Origin: Pseudomonadota bacterium
Lineage (GTDB): Bacteria; Pseudomonadota; Alphaproteobacteria; Rhizobiales; Beijerinckiaceae
Reading direction: 5' to 3'
DNA: 52,218 nt
Assembly (NCBI GenBank): GCA_021777915.1
Contig: JAJYCZ010000003.1
Coordinates: 1-52,218 of the forward strand
The position numbers and the translations under genes are program-made. Shown here piece by piece: positions 31,523 through 40,289 of the stretch (the first letter of the stretch is position 1; every line of letters starts with the position of its first letter). The notes beneath the pieces are model-generated. The model worked only from the letters and a program-made list of their open reading frames with translations, searched no databases and had not been told where the DNA came from.

Positions 31523-31690
31523 ACGGTTCACGCGCCGTTTCGGCGCGCCTGCAACGGATTGAACGGCCCCGGGCCTGAACGCGTTTGCCGAACGGATGTT
31601 CGTCGAGCGCGTTTTGGCGTTATATGAGACCATATTGCCCCCCGCGAACGGCGCGCCGCGCCGTCGAGTAAAAAGAGTGTGAGGACGCAA

Positions 31691-32659
31691 GTGCCGACTA
31701 AACCTGACGACGACGATTTGACCAAGAACGCGGCGGACGCCGATCTCGAATATCGGCAAGAGGAAGAGCGGCGCCGGCAGGCGGAATCCGACCTCGACGT
31801 GCCGATCGTGTCGGCCATTCGCGGCGCCGCGGACACCCCCGTCGTGCCCGTCCGGCTGACCGGTTCGGCCTCCTTCTGCTTCCATTGTCATCCCGGCGTG
31901 TCCTGCTTCAACGAATGCTGCCATGACACCGACATCACGCTGACGCCCTACGACCTTATTCGCATCGGGCGGGCCGTCGGCATGTCTTCCGGCGAGGCCG
32001 GCCGCATGTTCGGGACCGAGGCCGTGCATGAAGCCTCCGGCATGCCGATCCTGAAATTGAAGCGCGTCGACACGGGCGAGGAAAAACGCCCCTGCGTCTT
32101 CCTCGATCCGGAAAAGGGCTGCACGATCTATGGCGACCGCCCGGCCGCCTGCCGCTATTACCCCCTCGGCCTTGCTTCGGTGAAAATGAAGGGCCATGAC
32201 GCGCCGGAGGATTTCTATTTCCTCGTCAAGGAGCCGCATTGCAAGGGCCATGAGGAAAACCGCGAGCAGACCGTCGCCGAATTCCGCGCCGACCAGGGCG
32301 TCGAAATCTATGACGAGCGCAATCGCAGCTGGATTCACATCCTGATGAAGCTCGCCTCGTGGAAGATGCTCGGCGGCCCCTTCGGCAAGGAGACGGACGA
32401 GCGGACGAAGAAAATGTTCTTCATGGCGACCACCGATCTCGATGCGTTCCGCAAGTTCGTTTTCGGCACCTCCTTCCTCCAGCGCTATGCGATCGATCCC
32501 GAGATGCATCAGAAGCTGCAGGAAGACGACGAGACCTTGCTCCTCCTGGCGCTCGACTGGCTGCGCACCATCCTGTTCAACGAGCCGACCCTGCCCTTGC
32601 GCGAGGAAGTCCTGCAGGACTCCATCGCCAAGGCCCGCGCGGGCCTCGGGGGGACGTGA
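31691..32659 (+). CDS. YkgJ-family cysteine-cluster protein
   Basis: 322 residues. Conserved cysteines appear as CFHCHPGVSCFNECC and, downstream, RPCVFLDPEKGCTIYGDRPAACRYYPLG, the paired motifs of the YkgJ (zinc- or iron-chelating) family. The domain occupies about residues 58-160; the rest is helical. Start GTG 31691 is preferred over GTG 31679 because GAGGA lies 6 bases upstream. The function of the family is not established; roles in Fe-S or metal handling are proposed. It lies between the CBS gene and the metallophosphoesterase in the island. Confidence 0.85.
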   Translation: MPTKPDDDDLTKNAADADLEYRQEEERRRQAESDLDVPIVSAIRGAADTPVVPVRLTGSASFCFHCHPGVSCFNECCHDTDITLTPYDLIRIGRAVGMSSGEAGRMFGTEAVHEASGMPILKLKRVDTGEEKRPCVFLDPEKGCTIYGDRPAACRYYPLGLASVKMKGHDAPEDFYFLVKEPHCKGHEENREQTVAEFRADQGVEIYDERNRSWIHILMKLASWKMLGGPFGKETDERTKKMFFMATTDLDAFRKFVFGTSFLQRYAIDPEMHQKLQEDDETLLLLALDWLRTILFNEPTLPLREEVLQDSIAKARAGLGGT

Positions 32660-32676
32660 TTTCCCCTTACCCCCGG

Positions 32677-32701
32677 CCCCTCTCCCGCAAGGGGAGAGGG
32701 G
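32677..32701. repeat. GC-rich palindromic element
   Basis: CCCCTCTCCC-GCAAG-GGGAGAGGGG is a perfect 10-bp inverted repeat in the gap between the YkgJ gene and the metallophosphoesterase gene. It resembles dispersed intergenic palindromes common in GC-rich proteobacteria. Only one copy is visible in this window. Confidence 0.55.
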
Positions 32702-32733
32702 CGCCTTTGCCGGCGCATTAGAGGAACCCATCG

Positions 32734-33249
32734 GTGATTTTTTTCACTTCGGACACGCATTTCGGCCATCAGTTCGCGCTGACCAAGCGCAAGCGCCCCT
32801 TTCCTTCCGTCCAGGCGATGGACGAGCATCTGGTCGCGCGCTGGAACGAGACGGTGGGCGTGAATGACGAAGTTTTTCACCTCGGCGACGTCGCCCATCT
32901 CGAACATGACGGGTTGCCCGACGTGCTGGCGCGGCTCAACGGGCGTCTGCACCTCATTCTCGGCAATAACGACCGCCGAGAGGCGATGGAGGCGACCGGG
33001 CGCTGGGAGACCACCGCCGAAATGCGCGAGCTGACCATCGGCGACCAGCGTGTGTTCCTCTGCCATTATCCCTTGCGCGAGTGGCCCAACGCCTGGCGCG
33101 GCGCGTGGCATCTGTTCGGCCACGTCCACGGCAAATACGATCACGATCCGCACGGCCTGAGCATGGATGTCGGCGTCGACAGCCATTTCTATGCGCCAAC
33201 ATCCCTGGAAGCGATCACGAAACGCCTTCGGCGCGCCGCCGCCGCCTGA
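32734..33249 (+). CDS. Calcineurin-like metallophosphoesterase
   Basis: 171 residues. All five family motifs are visible: SDTHFGH, GDVAH, GNNDRRE, CHYPLR and GHVHG. They mark a dinuclear metal phosphoesterase, similar in size to small phosphodiesterase-type proteins. Substrate is not known. Start GTG 32734 with GAGGA upstream. It is in the same direction as the YkgJ gene, separated by about 75 bases containing a palindromic repeat, so cotranscription is possible. Confidence 0.93.
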   Translation: MIFFTSDTHFGHQFALTKRKRPFPSVQAMDEHLVARWNETVGVNDEVFHLGDVAHLEHDGLPDVLARLNGRLHLILGNNDRREAMEATGRWETTAEMRELTIGDQRVFLCHYPLREWPNAWRGAWHLFGHVHGKYDHDPHGLSMDVGVDSHFYAPTSLEAITKRLRRAAAA

Positions 33250-33348
33250 CGCGGCGCGACTGAACCTTTTCTCCGCACCGCGCGTATTCCCTTTGCGCTT
33301 GCCGCGCAGCCGGTGAAATATTTTGCGTCGAAAGGGCGGGAGGAGAAA

Positions 33349-34617
33349 ATGTCGACGGATTTCATGCTCGATCCGGGCGCGGCCGCGTCCGGCGCGGACC
33401 AGCAGATCGTGTCGGAGGACGGCCTGGCCGATCTCGAATTCGAACTGAACTGGGTGGGACCCGACGCGCGCCATGTGGACCGGCGCCGCGCCTTCGGCGT
33501 GAACATGTGGCGCGACTTCCTCCCGCCCGGTCTCGACGCCGCCCTTTTCGGCAGGACGGTCGGCGAGACGGTCTCCCTCGAATTCGCTCCCGGCGCACTG
33601 GTGGAGGATCGACGCGCGACGCTGGCCCGCGAAATCCCTTTGGCGTCCTTCGATCCCCCCGCCGCCGGCCTCGCCGATCCACGCCCGGCGCGCGGGCGCT
33701 TCCTGCCCCAAGGGGTTTTGCACAAGGCGGGAATTGCGGGCGTGCACAGCAGCAACCGCCGGCCCTTCCGCGTGCTCGACGTCGGCGCCAATGCCTTTGC
33801 CGCCGACCTCAACCACCCGCTCGCGGGAACAAGACTACGACTCTCCGCGAAAGTGCTCGGCGCGCGGAAAAAACGGTCGGAAGTCGGCGGGCGCAGCCGG
33901 GATTTGATCGCTGACCTGACCGACGGGCCCGGCATTCAGATGCGCGCCGGCGGCGCGCCCACCGATTTTTTCGCGCGCGGCTGGTCCGCGCGCGCGGTCG
34001 AGGACGACGACGCGGTTTTTTACGCGGTCCCGCGCATGGTGGTTCACCTCGACCGGCGCGCTTTGGAGACGATTCGCGATCTTTACGCCGATCTGCTGCC
34101 CCGCGCAGGCGCCGTTCTCGATCTGATGAGCAGCGTCGAATCCCATTTGCCCGAGGGGCGGAAATTCGATCGCGTCGCTGGCCTCGGGCTCAACCGCCAG
34201 GAACTCGACAATAATCCCGCATTGACCGAACGGATCGTCCAGGACCTCAATACAACTTCCGTATTGCCCTTCGCCGACGCCAGTTTCGACGCCGCCTTGT
34301 GCACGGCCTCGATCGAATATCTTACGCAACCGGTGGACGTCGTCCGCGACGTCGCGCGCGTGTTAAAACCCGACGCGCCTTTCGTCGTGACCTTCTCCAA
34401 CCGCTGGTTTCCGCCCAAGGCGATCCGGGTGTGGAAAGACATGCATCCCTGGGAGCGACTCGGCTATGTGCTGGAGCTGTTCCTGCGCAGCGAAGCCTTC
34501 ACCGACCTCCATACCTTCAGCCTGATGGGCGATCCGCGTCCGGCGGACGACGCGCATATCCGCGAAACCGATCTTTCCGACCCGGTTTTTGCCGTTTGGG
34601 GAAGACGCAAAGCCTGA
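33349..34617 (+). CDS. Fusion of SlyD-like FKBP domain and SAM methyltransferase
   Basis: 422 residues in two halves. Residues about 20-180 follow the SlyD-type FKBP layout. FLPPGLDAALFGRTVGETVSLEF matches the SlyD flap and loop region. PFRVLDVGANAFAADLNHPLAG matches SlyD's PVEI...GNHMLAG end, followed by TRLRLSAKVLGAR. Residues about 230-420 are a class I methyltransferase: VLDLMSSVESHLPEG, LPFADASFDAALCTASIEYL and FVVTFSNRWFP. Start ATG 33349 has GGGAGG upstream. It is convergent with hdrB and sits inside the APS island. A role in folding or modifying an island protein is inferred. The PPIase identity is from visual alignment and should be checked by profile search. Confidence 0.75.
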   Translation: MSTDFMLDPGAAASGADQQIVSEDGLADLEFELNWVGPDARHVDRRRAFGVNMWRDFLPPGLDAALFGRTVGETVSLEFAPGALVEDRRATLAREIPLASFDPPAAGLADPRPARGRFLPQGVLHKAGIAGVHSSNRRPFRVLDVGANAFAADLNHPLAGTRLRLSAKVLGARKKRSEVGGRSRDLIADLTDGPGIQMRAGGAPTDFFARGWSARAVEDDDAVFYAVPRMVVHLDRRALETIRDLYADLLPRAGAVLDLMSSVESHLPEGRKFDRVAGLGLNRQELDNNPALTERIVQDLNTTSVLPFADASFDAALCTASIEYLTQPVDVVRDVARVLKPDAPFVVTFSNRWFPPKAIRVWKDMHPWERLGYVLELFLRSEAFTDLHTFSLMGDPRPADDAHIRETDLSDPVFAVWGRRKA

Positions 34618-34738
34618 TCCGGGCGTGAATTCGCGATGCACGCTGCCAAAAAAGATTTGGCGCGAGGCTCCACGCAGTCCCTGCTGGAGTCTCACGCCAT
34701 GAAAAAAGGAACGCCGCACGGATGTCGCGGAACGCGGA

Positions 34739-35650
34739 TCATTTCTTCTTCGCCATGCCTTCCAGCTTTTCCGAGCGGATGGTGTTGCGCTGGAGCGCGG
34801 CGTCCTTTTCCCCGTCCATGCCGAAGGCCACCGCCATCAGCTGGGAATAGAACACCACCGGAATATGGTAATCGGTGCCAAACTTCTCGTTGATCAGCGG
34901 CTGGTACATTTCGACATTGGTCTGGCACAGAGGACAGGGCGTCGAAATGACATCGGCGCCCTGTTTCGCGGCCTCTTCGACGATCGCCTTCATCAGATGC
35001 AAGGTGCGGTCGGGGCTCATCACCGCCACCGAGCCGCCGCAGCACGAGGTCTTGTGCTTGAACGGCACCGCCTCGGCGCCGCAGGCCTTGGTGAAATCGT
35101 CGAGGAAGGTCGGATCGTCATAGGCGTCGTAATCGCCGCCGGCTTCGGTGCCGGCGAAGGGCCGCACCGTCTGGCAGCCGACGTAGCCGGCGACCTTGAG
35201 GCCCTTGAGCGGATTGGTGACCCGCTTTTCGATCGCTTCGACGCCGACGTCATTGACCAGCACTTCGCAGGCGTGACGCACCTTGAGATCGCCGTCATAG
35301 CTCATGCCGGCTTCGGCGAGGGCTTCGTTCACCTCCGCCTTTTTCTTCACATCGGCCTTGATCTTCTCATTGCCGCCATGGGTGTTGAGATAGCAGGCGG
35401 CGCAGCCGGTGATCACGTCCTGCGTGCCGCGCTTGCGCGCCTGGGCGAGATTGCGCCCGGTCAAGGCAAGATTGGGCAACTGCCCGCCGCCGATATGGCC
35501 GATCGAGGCGCCGCAGCAGTTCCAGTCCTCGATATCCTCCATCTCGATCCCGACTTCGGGCATCACCGCGCGCAGGGATTCGTCGAGATGCTTCCCGCTG
35601 CCCTGGGACGAGCAGCCGGGATAATAGGTCATGGTCTTTTTCTCGGTCAT
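34739..35650 (-). CDS. hdrB: HdrB-like heterodisulfide reductase subunit
   Basis: 303 residues with two CCG domains: YYPGCSSQGSG...WNCCGASIGH...GCAAC, then GYVGCQTVRP...SCCGGSV...CPLCQ. In HdrB each CCG domain binds a non-cubane [4Fe-4S] cluster, and all cysteines are kept here. It acts on a thiol or disulfide, or passes electrons. It is the last gene of qmoA-qmoB-hdrC-hdrB; the gap to hdrC is 18 bases. In Gram-positive sulfate reducers HdrBC is known to stand in place of QmoC, and this arrangement suggests the same here. It could be an HdrD-type heterodisulfide reductase or an electron-bifurcating component instead. Confidence 0.92.
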   Translation of the reverse strand: MTEKKTMTYYPGCSSQGSGKHLDESLRAVMPEVGIEMEDIEDWNCCGASIGHIGGGQLPNLALTGRNLAQARKRGTQDVITGCAACYLNTHGGNEKIKADVKKKAEVNEALAEAGMSYDGDLKVRHACEVLVNDVGVEAIEKRVTNPLKGLKVAGYVGCQTVRPFAGTEAGGDYDAYDDPTFLDDFTKACGAEAVPFKHKTSCCGGSVAVMSPDRTLHLMKAIVEEAAKQGADVISTPCPLCQTNVEMYQPLINEKFGTDYHIPVVFYSQLMAVAFGMDGEKDAALQRNTIRSEKLEGMAKKK

Positions 35651-35668
35651 GTCCTTTTCCTCAGCCGC

Positions 35669-36268
35669 TTAATGCCGCGCTTCGATTTCGCGCGCCTTGG
35701 CGAGAATCGCCTTCAGCCCCTTGCGCCCCTTGGTCATATGCGGCAGGCCGATATGCATGCGGCCGGTCTTGACCATGCCGAGCGCAACCTTGAGATTGGC
35801 CATGGCGCGCTTGAAACCCTCGCCAAGGCCGAGCGAGAAGAAATAGCGCATGGTGACGAGACGCTCGTCGGTCCGCCCGAAAGTCGCCGCCGACCACCAG
35901 AAGGACTGGGCGAAATTCTTGTTTTCGTGTGGTCCCTTGGCATAGCCGAATTCGGCCGATTTGGCGGCCAGATCCTGCAAAATATAGGTGACCGGCACGC
36001 CGCGCGGGCAGCGCACCACGCAGCGATAGCAGCTGGTGCAGTTCCACTGGGTGTTGGCGGAGAGCACCTCCTCCTTCATCCCGGCGCGGATCATCATGAA
36101 CAATTTGCGCGGACCATAGTCCATCTGGACGCCGATCGGGCAGGAGCCCGAGCAGGCCCCGCATTGCATGCACAGGTTGAGCTTGTCGCCGCCGTTGATA
36201 TTGTCGCGGACCCATCGCGCGAAGGACAGGTCGTAGGTCTTGCCGGCGGCCGGGGCGGGAGTCGTCAT
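35669..36268 (-). CDS. hdrC: HdrC-like ferredoxin subunit
   Basis: 199 residues. Two [4Fe-4S] signatures are visible: CMQCGACSGSCP (near 33) and CTSCYRCVVRCPRG (near 77). The remaining C-terminal part is soluble and basic; no transmembrane helices are seen, unlike QmoC, which carries a membrane cytochrome b domain. It links QmoB to HdrB. The start codon directly follows the qmoB stop (TAAATG), showing tight coupling. Electron carrier role is firm by homology; the final acceptor is not visible. Confidence 0.92.
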   Translation of the reverse strand: MTTPAPAAGKTYDLSFARWVRDNINGGDKLNLCMQCGACSGSCPIGVQMDYGPRKLFMMIRAGMKEEVLSANTQWNCTSCYRCVVRCPRGVPVTYILQDLAAKSAEFGYAKGPHENKNFAQSFWWSAATFGRTDERLVTMRYFFSLGLGEGFKRAMANLKVALGMVKTGRMHIGLPHMTKGRKGLKAILAKAREIEARH

Positions 36269-38551
36269 TTAGAACCCCTTCATCGGATTGGGCGGCAGAT
36301 CGCCGATCAGTTTGGCGAACGCGTCGAGAACCGTCGGGGCGCGGCAGGAATCCGCGATCGACATTTCCTCGAAAGTGATGCGCTCCTGTTCGAGCGCCAG
36401 GCTCTTCAGCGTCTCGCCGACCTTGCTCAGGCGCTCCTTGGCCAGGGCCGAGCCCTTGACGAAATGGCACTGATAGTCGTCGCCCGACTTGCAGCCCATC
36501 AGCATGATGCCGTCATAGCCCTTCTGCAGCGCGGTCGAGACCCATTGCAGCGTGACCGAGCCGAGGCAGCGCACCGGAACGATGCGCACGAAAGGCGACC
36601 AATGCGAACGGGCGATGCCGGCCATGTCGATCGCGGGATAGGCGTCGTTCTCGCAGGCGAGGACGAGGATACGGGGCTTTTCCGAGAATTCGTCTGGAAT
36701 CTCGTTGGCCTCGATCATGTCGTTGACCATCTGCGGATTGTAATTGTCGAAGGTGATGGTCTGGACCGGGCACGCGCCCATGCAGGTGCCGCACCGGCGG
36801 CAGCGGGCGAAATTGACCACCGGACGGCCCTGCTCGTCCTCGTCGATGGCGCCAAACGGGCATTCCACCGTGCAGCGGCGGCATTTGGTGCATTTCTCGT
36901 GGCCGATCTTCGGATAGGTCAGGTCGCCGACGCGCGGGTGAACCGCGGCGCCGACCGCGCCGCCTTCGAGCGCCTGGATCGCCTTGAGCACGGCGCCGGT
37001 CGCGTCTTCCGCGCTTTCCGCCATGTCCATCGGACGACGGACGGGGCCGGCGGTGTAAATGCCGGTGCGGCGCGTCTCATAGGGGAAGCAGATGTAATGG
37101 CTGTCCGAAAAACCGTCGGCCAGGATCGGAATATGCGGGCCCTGGCGATATTGCAGGTTGAGGATCGGGCCGCCGGGCGGAATGCCTTTGTCGATGTGGG
37201 GCCAAGGTGTTCCCTCGCCCTTGGCGTAGCCAGCGACCGCGATCGGCGCGACGGGATTGATGTCGTCGGTGAGTTGCGCCTTGTCTTTTTCCGGATCGGC
37301 GGCGGCGGGCGCGTCGACATTGGTCGAGTTCGGGACCATGCCGGTGGCCAGAACGATCAGGTCGAGCCCGCCGAGCGGAACCTCCTGGCCGAGCAGCTCG
37401 TCGGAATAGGACACGGTCATGGCCTTGCCGTCGACCGAGGTCGCCTTGCCCTTCATGAAGACGACGCCGTTGCGCTGGGCCTCGCGATAGAATTCCTCGG
37501 CCGTTCCCGGGGTGCGCAATTCCTCGTAGACGATGTAGGCCATCGCGTCCTGGTCGCCCTTGACCACCTGCAGAGCCTGTTTGATCGAGGCGGTGCAGCA
37601 GACCGACGAGCAATAGGGCAGATGGTTGGGATCGCGGCTGCCGGCGCATTGCACGAAGGCGATTGTTTTGACCGGCGCGCCGTTGGACGGCTTGACCGGG
37701 GCGCCCTTGGCCAGCATGGCCTCGAATTCGATGCCGGTGACGACGTCGGGCGAGGCGCCATAGCCGAGATGGGTCAGCTTGGTCGCGTCATAGGGCCGCC
37801 AGCCGGTGGCGACGACGATGGCGCCGACCTTTTCCGTGACGTCCTGGCCGCCGTGCGAAATGACGACGTCGAAGGCGCCGGGCTGGCCCGAGGTCTTGGC
37901 GACGGTGGCGTTGGTGAGGATGCGGACGCGGCCGTTCGCCTTGACCTTGGCGATCAGAGCCTCGATGTCGTTGCCATAGATGTCGCGATAAGGCGGCGCA
38001 TGCGGGGCGCGCATTGGCCATTTGCTCGACCAGCCGCCGAGCGCGTCGCTCTTTTCCACCACCAGGGCGTCATAGCCGGACTGCGCCGCTTCGAGCGCGG
38101 CGGTCAGGCCGGTGACGCCGCCGCCGACCACCAGAATGGTCCGCGAAACCTCGCCGAGCGCGGCAGGGGTGGGCTGCTGGGTCTTGGCGAGCTGCGCCGC
38201 CGCCATGCGGATCGAGTCCGCGGCGAGCATTTCGGTGTCTTCCTCATGGGCGGGCTGCGACCAGGCGACCTGTTCGCGCAGGTTGGCGCGCACCACCGGC
38301 ACGCCATCGAAGCGGAATTTTTCCGCCATGACGCGCGGCGAGCAGGCGCCGACCACCATGCGGTTGACCGCGCCGTCGGCCACGTCCTTCTGCATGGACG
38401 CCACGCTTTCGGGGGAGCAGAGCGCGTCGCTCACGACGCAATGCCCGATGCGGAATTCGTTCTTGCCGACCTTTTCGAGCGCGCCTACATCCACGGCGTC
38501 AGCAATGCCGCAGCCCTTGCAAAGATAGACGCCCGGTTTTTTCTCGGACAC
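36269..38551 (-). CDS. qmoB: QmoB, APS-reductase-associated flavoprotein (HdrA-like)
   Basis: About 760 residues. An N-terminal CxxC-containing segment (VYLCKGCGIADAV) and HdrA-type VVGACSPRVMAEKF are followed by an FAD fold (ILVVGGGVTGLTAALEAA, IVVATGWRPY, IAFVQCAGSRDPNHLPYCSSVCC). Two [4Fe-4S] sites come next (CTKCRRCTVECPFGAI, CRRCGTCMGACPVQTI), then a C-terminal MvhD-like module (ILVLACENDAYPAIDMAG, MLMGCKSGDDYQCHFVKG). This order is diagnostic of QmoB. GTG 38551 is the likely start (GGAG 8 bases upstream); the 26-codon extension to 38626 is discarded. It works with QmoA as electron partner of AprBA. QmoC is absent. Confidence 0.93.
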   Translation of the reverse strand: MSEKKPGVYLCKGCGIADAVDVGALEKVGKNEFRIGHCVVSDALCSPESVASMQKDVADGAVNRMVVGACSPRVMAEKFRFDGVPVVRANLREQVAWSQPAHEEDTEMLAADSIRMAAAQLAKTQQPTPAALGEVSRTILVVGGGVTGLTAALEAAQSGYDALVVEKSDALGGWSSKWPMRAPHAPPYRDIYGNDIEALIAKVKANGRVRILTNATVAKTSGQPGAFDVVISHGGQDVTEKVGAIVVATGWRPYDATKLTHLGYGASPDVVTGIEFEAMLAKGAPVKPSNGAPVKTIAFVQCAGSRDPNHLPYCSSVCCTASIKQALQVVKGDQDAMAYIVYEELRTPGTAEEFYREAQRNGVVFMKGKATSVDGKAMTVSYSDELLGQEVPLGGLDLIVLATGMVPNSTNVDAPAAADPEKDKAQLTDDINPVAPIAVAGYAKGEGTPWPHIDKGIPPGGPILNLQYRQGPHIPILADGFSDSHYICFPYETRRTGIYTAGPVRRPMDMAESAEDATGAVLKAIQALEGGAVGAAVHPRVGDLTYPKIGHEKCTKCRRCTVECPFGAIDEDEQGRPVVNFARCRRCGTCMGACPVQTITFDNYNPQMVNDMIEANEIPDEFSEKPRILVLACENDAYPAIDMAGIARSHWSPFVRIVPVRCLGSVTLQWVSTALQKGYDGIMLMGCKSGDDYQCHFVKGSALAKERLSKVGETLKSLALEQERITFEEMSIADSCRAPTVLDAFAKLIGDLPPNPMKGF

Positions 38552-38656
38552 GCTTCCATCTCCATTTGTCACGCGCCGTTCGCTCCGGCGCTCTTGTTCC
38601 TGGCCGCGCTCGCCCTTCACAGGCAAGCGAGGCGCTTCAGCTTGGTTCGCGGCGCC

Positions 38657-39940
38657 TCAGGCGTTCCTGACCGCCTGAATGGCCTTCAACGCGGCGGCCG
38701 TGGCCGACTGCACCGACATCGACACATCGAGCGGCCCGGAGGCGACGCCGGCCGAGAACATGCCCTCGCCGTCGCCTTCAACCGGCACGAGGAAGCCGTA
38801 TTCGTCCGCGACCAGGCCCATCGTCGGGCGGTAGCCCGCGACGGCGCTCGGCTGCATGCCGGTCGCCAGAACCACGAGATCATAAGGCTCGGCGTAGATT
38901 TCGCGGTCGATCGTGCGCTCACCGTGGAGCATCGGCCGGCCGTCCTCCCCGACGCGGATATGCGCCGGCTTCGACTTGACGAATTTCACCTGCGGGTCGG
39001 CGCGCACGCGGTCGTAAAAGGCTTCGAGCTTATCGTGGGCGCGAATGTCGATGTAATAGATATGGACTTCGGCGTCCGGATATTGTTCGCGCACATAGGC
39101 CGCGTGCTTGAGCGAGCCCAGGCAGCAGATGCGCGAACAATAAGGCAGGTGGTTGAGGTCGCGCGACCCGGCGCATTGGATCAGCGCCACCTTTTTCGCC
39201 GGCTCGCCGTTCGACGGGCGCAGGATCTTGCCATGGGTCGGGCCGTCATGCGCGGCCAGACGCTCCATTTCGACATTGGTGATGATGTCGCGGCTGTGGA
39301 CGTAGCTGTAGACGTCGAGCTTCTTGGGATCGTAGGGCTGCCAGCCGGTCGCCCAGACCACCGCGCCGACATGGAGATCGAAGGTCTCGCCCTTGTCGTC
39401 GGGATCGAGGGCGCCATAGGCGCAGGCGGCCTTGAGCTTCTCGCCCTCGCCGGCGGCGATCGCCTCGGGCGCGACGACATAGCGCATGGGGAACGCGTGT
39501 TCGTGCGGCAGATAGGCGGCCTTGACCTTGTCGAGACCGTAATTGAAGGGATTGTCCACCATCATTTCGGTGGCGTTGGCGCAGGCGCCGCAGGCGGTGC
39601 AGCGTTCGTTGACGAAACGCGGATGACGCTGGACCGAGACTTTATAATCGCCGCGGCCGCCGGAAATTCCCTGAACCTCGCACATGGTCATGACGCGGAT
39701 GCGCGGATTCTTGCGGATGCGCTGGTAATTGATCTCCAGGCCGCAAGTGGGATGGCAAAGTTTTGGGAAATAGCGGTTCAATTTCGTCACGCGGCCACCG
39801 AGCGCGGCGTCGCGTTCGATCAAGATGACGTCCTGTCCGGCTTCCGCCGCTTCCACGGCCGCCGTGACCCCGGCGATTCCGCCGCCGACGACGAGAATCG
39901 TTTGACTCGCCGGACCGGCGCCATTCTGACCCGCCGCCAT
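38657..39940 (-). CDS. qmoA: QmoA, APS-reductase-associated flavoprotein (HdrA-like)
   Basis: About 427 residues. FAD motif TILVVGGGIAGVTAAVEAA; flavin-associated CHPTCGLEINYQRIRK; CTACGACANATEMM; and VALIQCAGSRDLNHLPYCSRICC, as in HdrA/QmoA. It lacks the C-terminal ferredoxin module of QmoB. It is the first gene of the qmoA-qmoB-hdrC-hdrB operon. ATG 39940 has GGGAGG upstream; the 28-codon extension is rejected. A minus-strand promoter is predicted 140 bases upstream. The family is known to receive electrons from AprBA. Confidence 0.93.
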   Translation of the reverse strand: MAAGQNGAGPASQTILVVGGGIAGVTAAVEAAEAGQDVILIERDAALGGRVTKLNRYFPKLCHPTCGLEINYQRIRKNPRIRVMTMCEVQGISGGRGDYKVSVQRHPRFVNERCTACGACANATEMMVDNPFNYGLDKVKAAYLPHEHAFPMRYVVAPEAIAAGEGEKLKAACAYGALDPDDKGETFDLHVGAVVWATGWQPYDPKKLDVYSYVHSRDIITNVEMERLAAHDGPTHGKILRPSNGEPAKKVALIQCAGSRDLNHLPYCSRICCLGSLKHAAYVREQYPDAEVHIYYIDIRAHDKLEAFYDRVRADPQVKFVKSKPAHIRVGEDGRPMLHGERTIDREIYAEPYDLVVLATGMQPSAVAGYRPTMGLVADEYGFLVPVEGDGEGMFSAGVASGPLDVSMSVQSATAAALKAIQAVRNA

Positions 39941-40289
39941 TCCTCTACCTCCCTGCCGGCCTGTTCCTGCCTTCATCCCCGTCGCTGGCCAGCGGTTCGC
40001 TTGTCGTTGAACGACGGAGAGCAACGGCCGCGCTTCGCCTTTTCACCCGTCGGGGGGCGGACGCAAGCGGCCTGCCGCATCTATACTTCAATGAATGCGA
40101 ATATGTCTATCCTCCTAGATCAAAAAAGCGACAGCCGCAAAAGTCCGGCGTTTTCGCGCAGCTAAGTCTCTGGCCTCTTGCAAAGAATCCGCCTTTTTGC
40201 CTATCAGGTCGGGACCTTTCCAGGCGCGCGGCGCGATTGCCCGCGCGCGCCTGTTTCCAACCCGCTGCGTCTTTGACTGACGAGGACCC
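39941..40289. other. Divergent intergenic region between qmoA and the CLC gene
   Basis: About 350 bases without a credible gene. It includes an AT-rich stretch (40080-40140) holding a candidate qmo promoter. No recognised regulatory RNA is seen. The 1766-codon open frame on the plus strand ends here and is a shadow of the qmo genes. Confidence 0.5.
40080..40109 (-). promoter_or_regulatory. Candidate qmoA promoter
   Basis: On the minus strand TAGACA (40109-40104) and TATAGA (40085-40080) are 18 bases apart, matching a sigma-70-type promoter at five of six and four of six positions. It would give a leader of about 130 bases to ATG 39940. Confidence 0.45.

Noticed and set aside
34645-34661. GCCAAA-aaaga-TTTGGC hairpin between convergent genes
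   Set aside because: Short, AT-rich and no supporting T-run; insufficient for a terminator call.
34865-40165. 1766-codon open frame on the plus strand
   Set aside because: It is exactly antisense to hdrB, hdrC, qmoB and qmoA, whose motifs are intact; the frame is open because GC-rich codon usage leaves few stop codons on the opposite strand.
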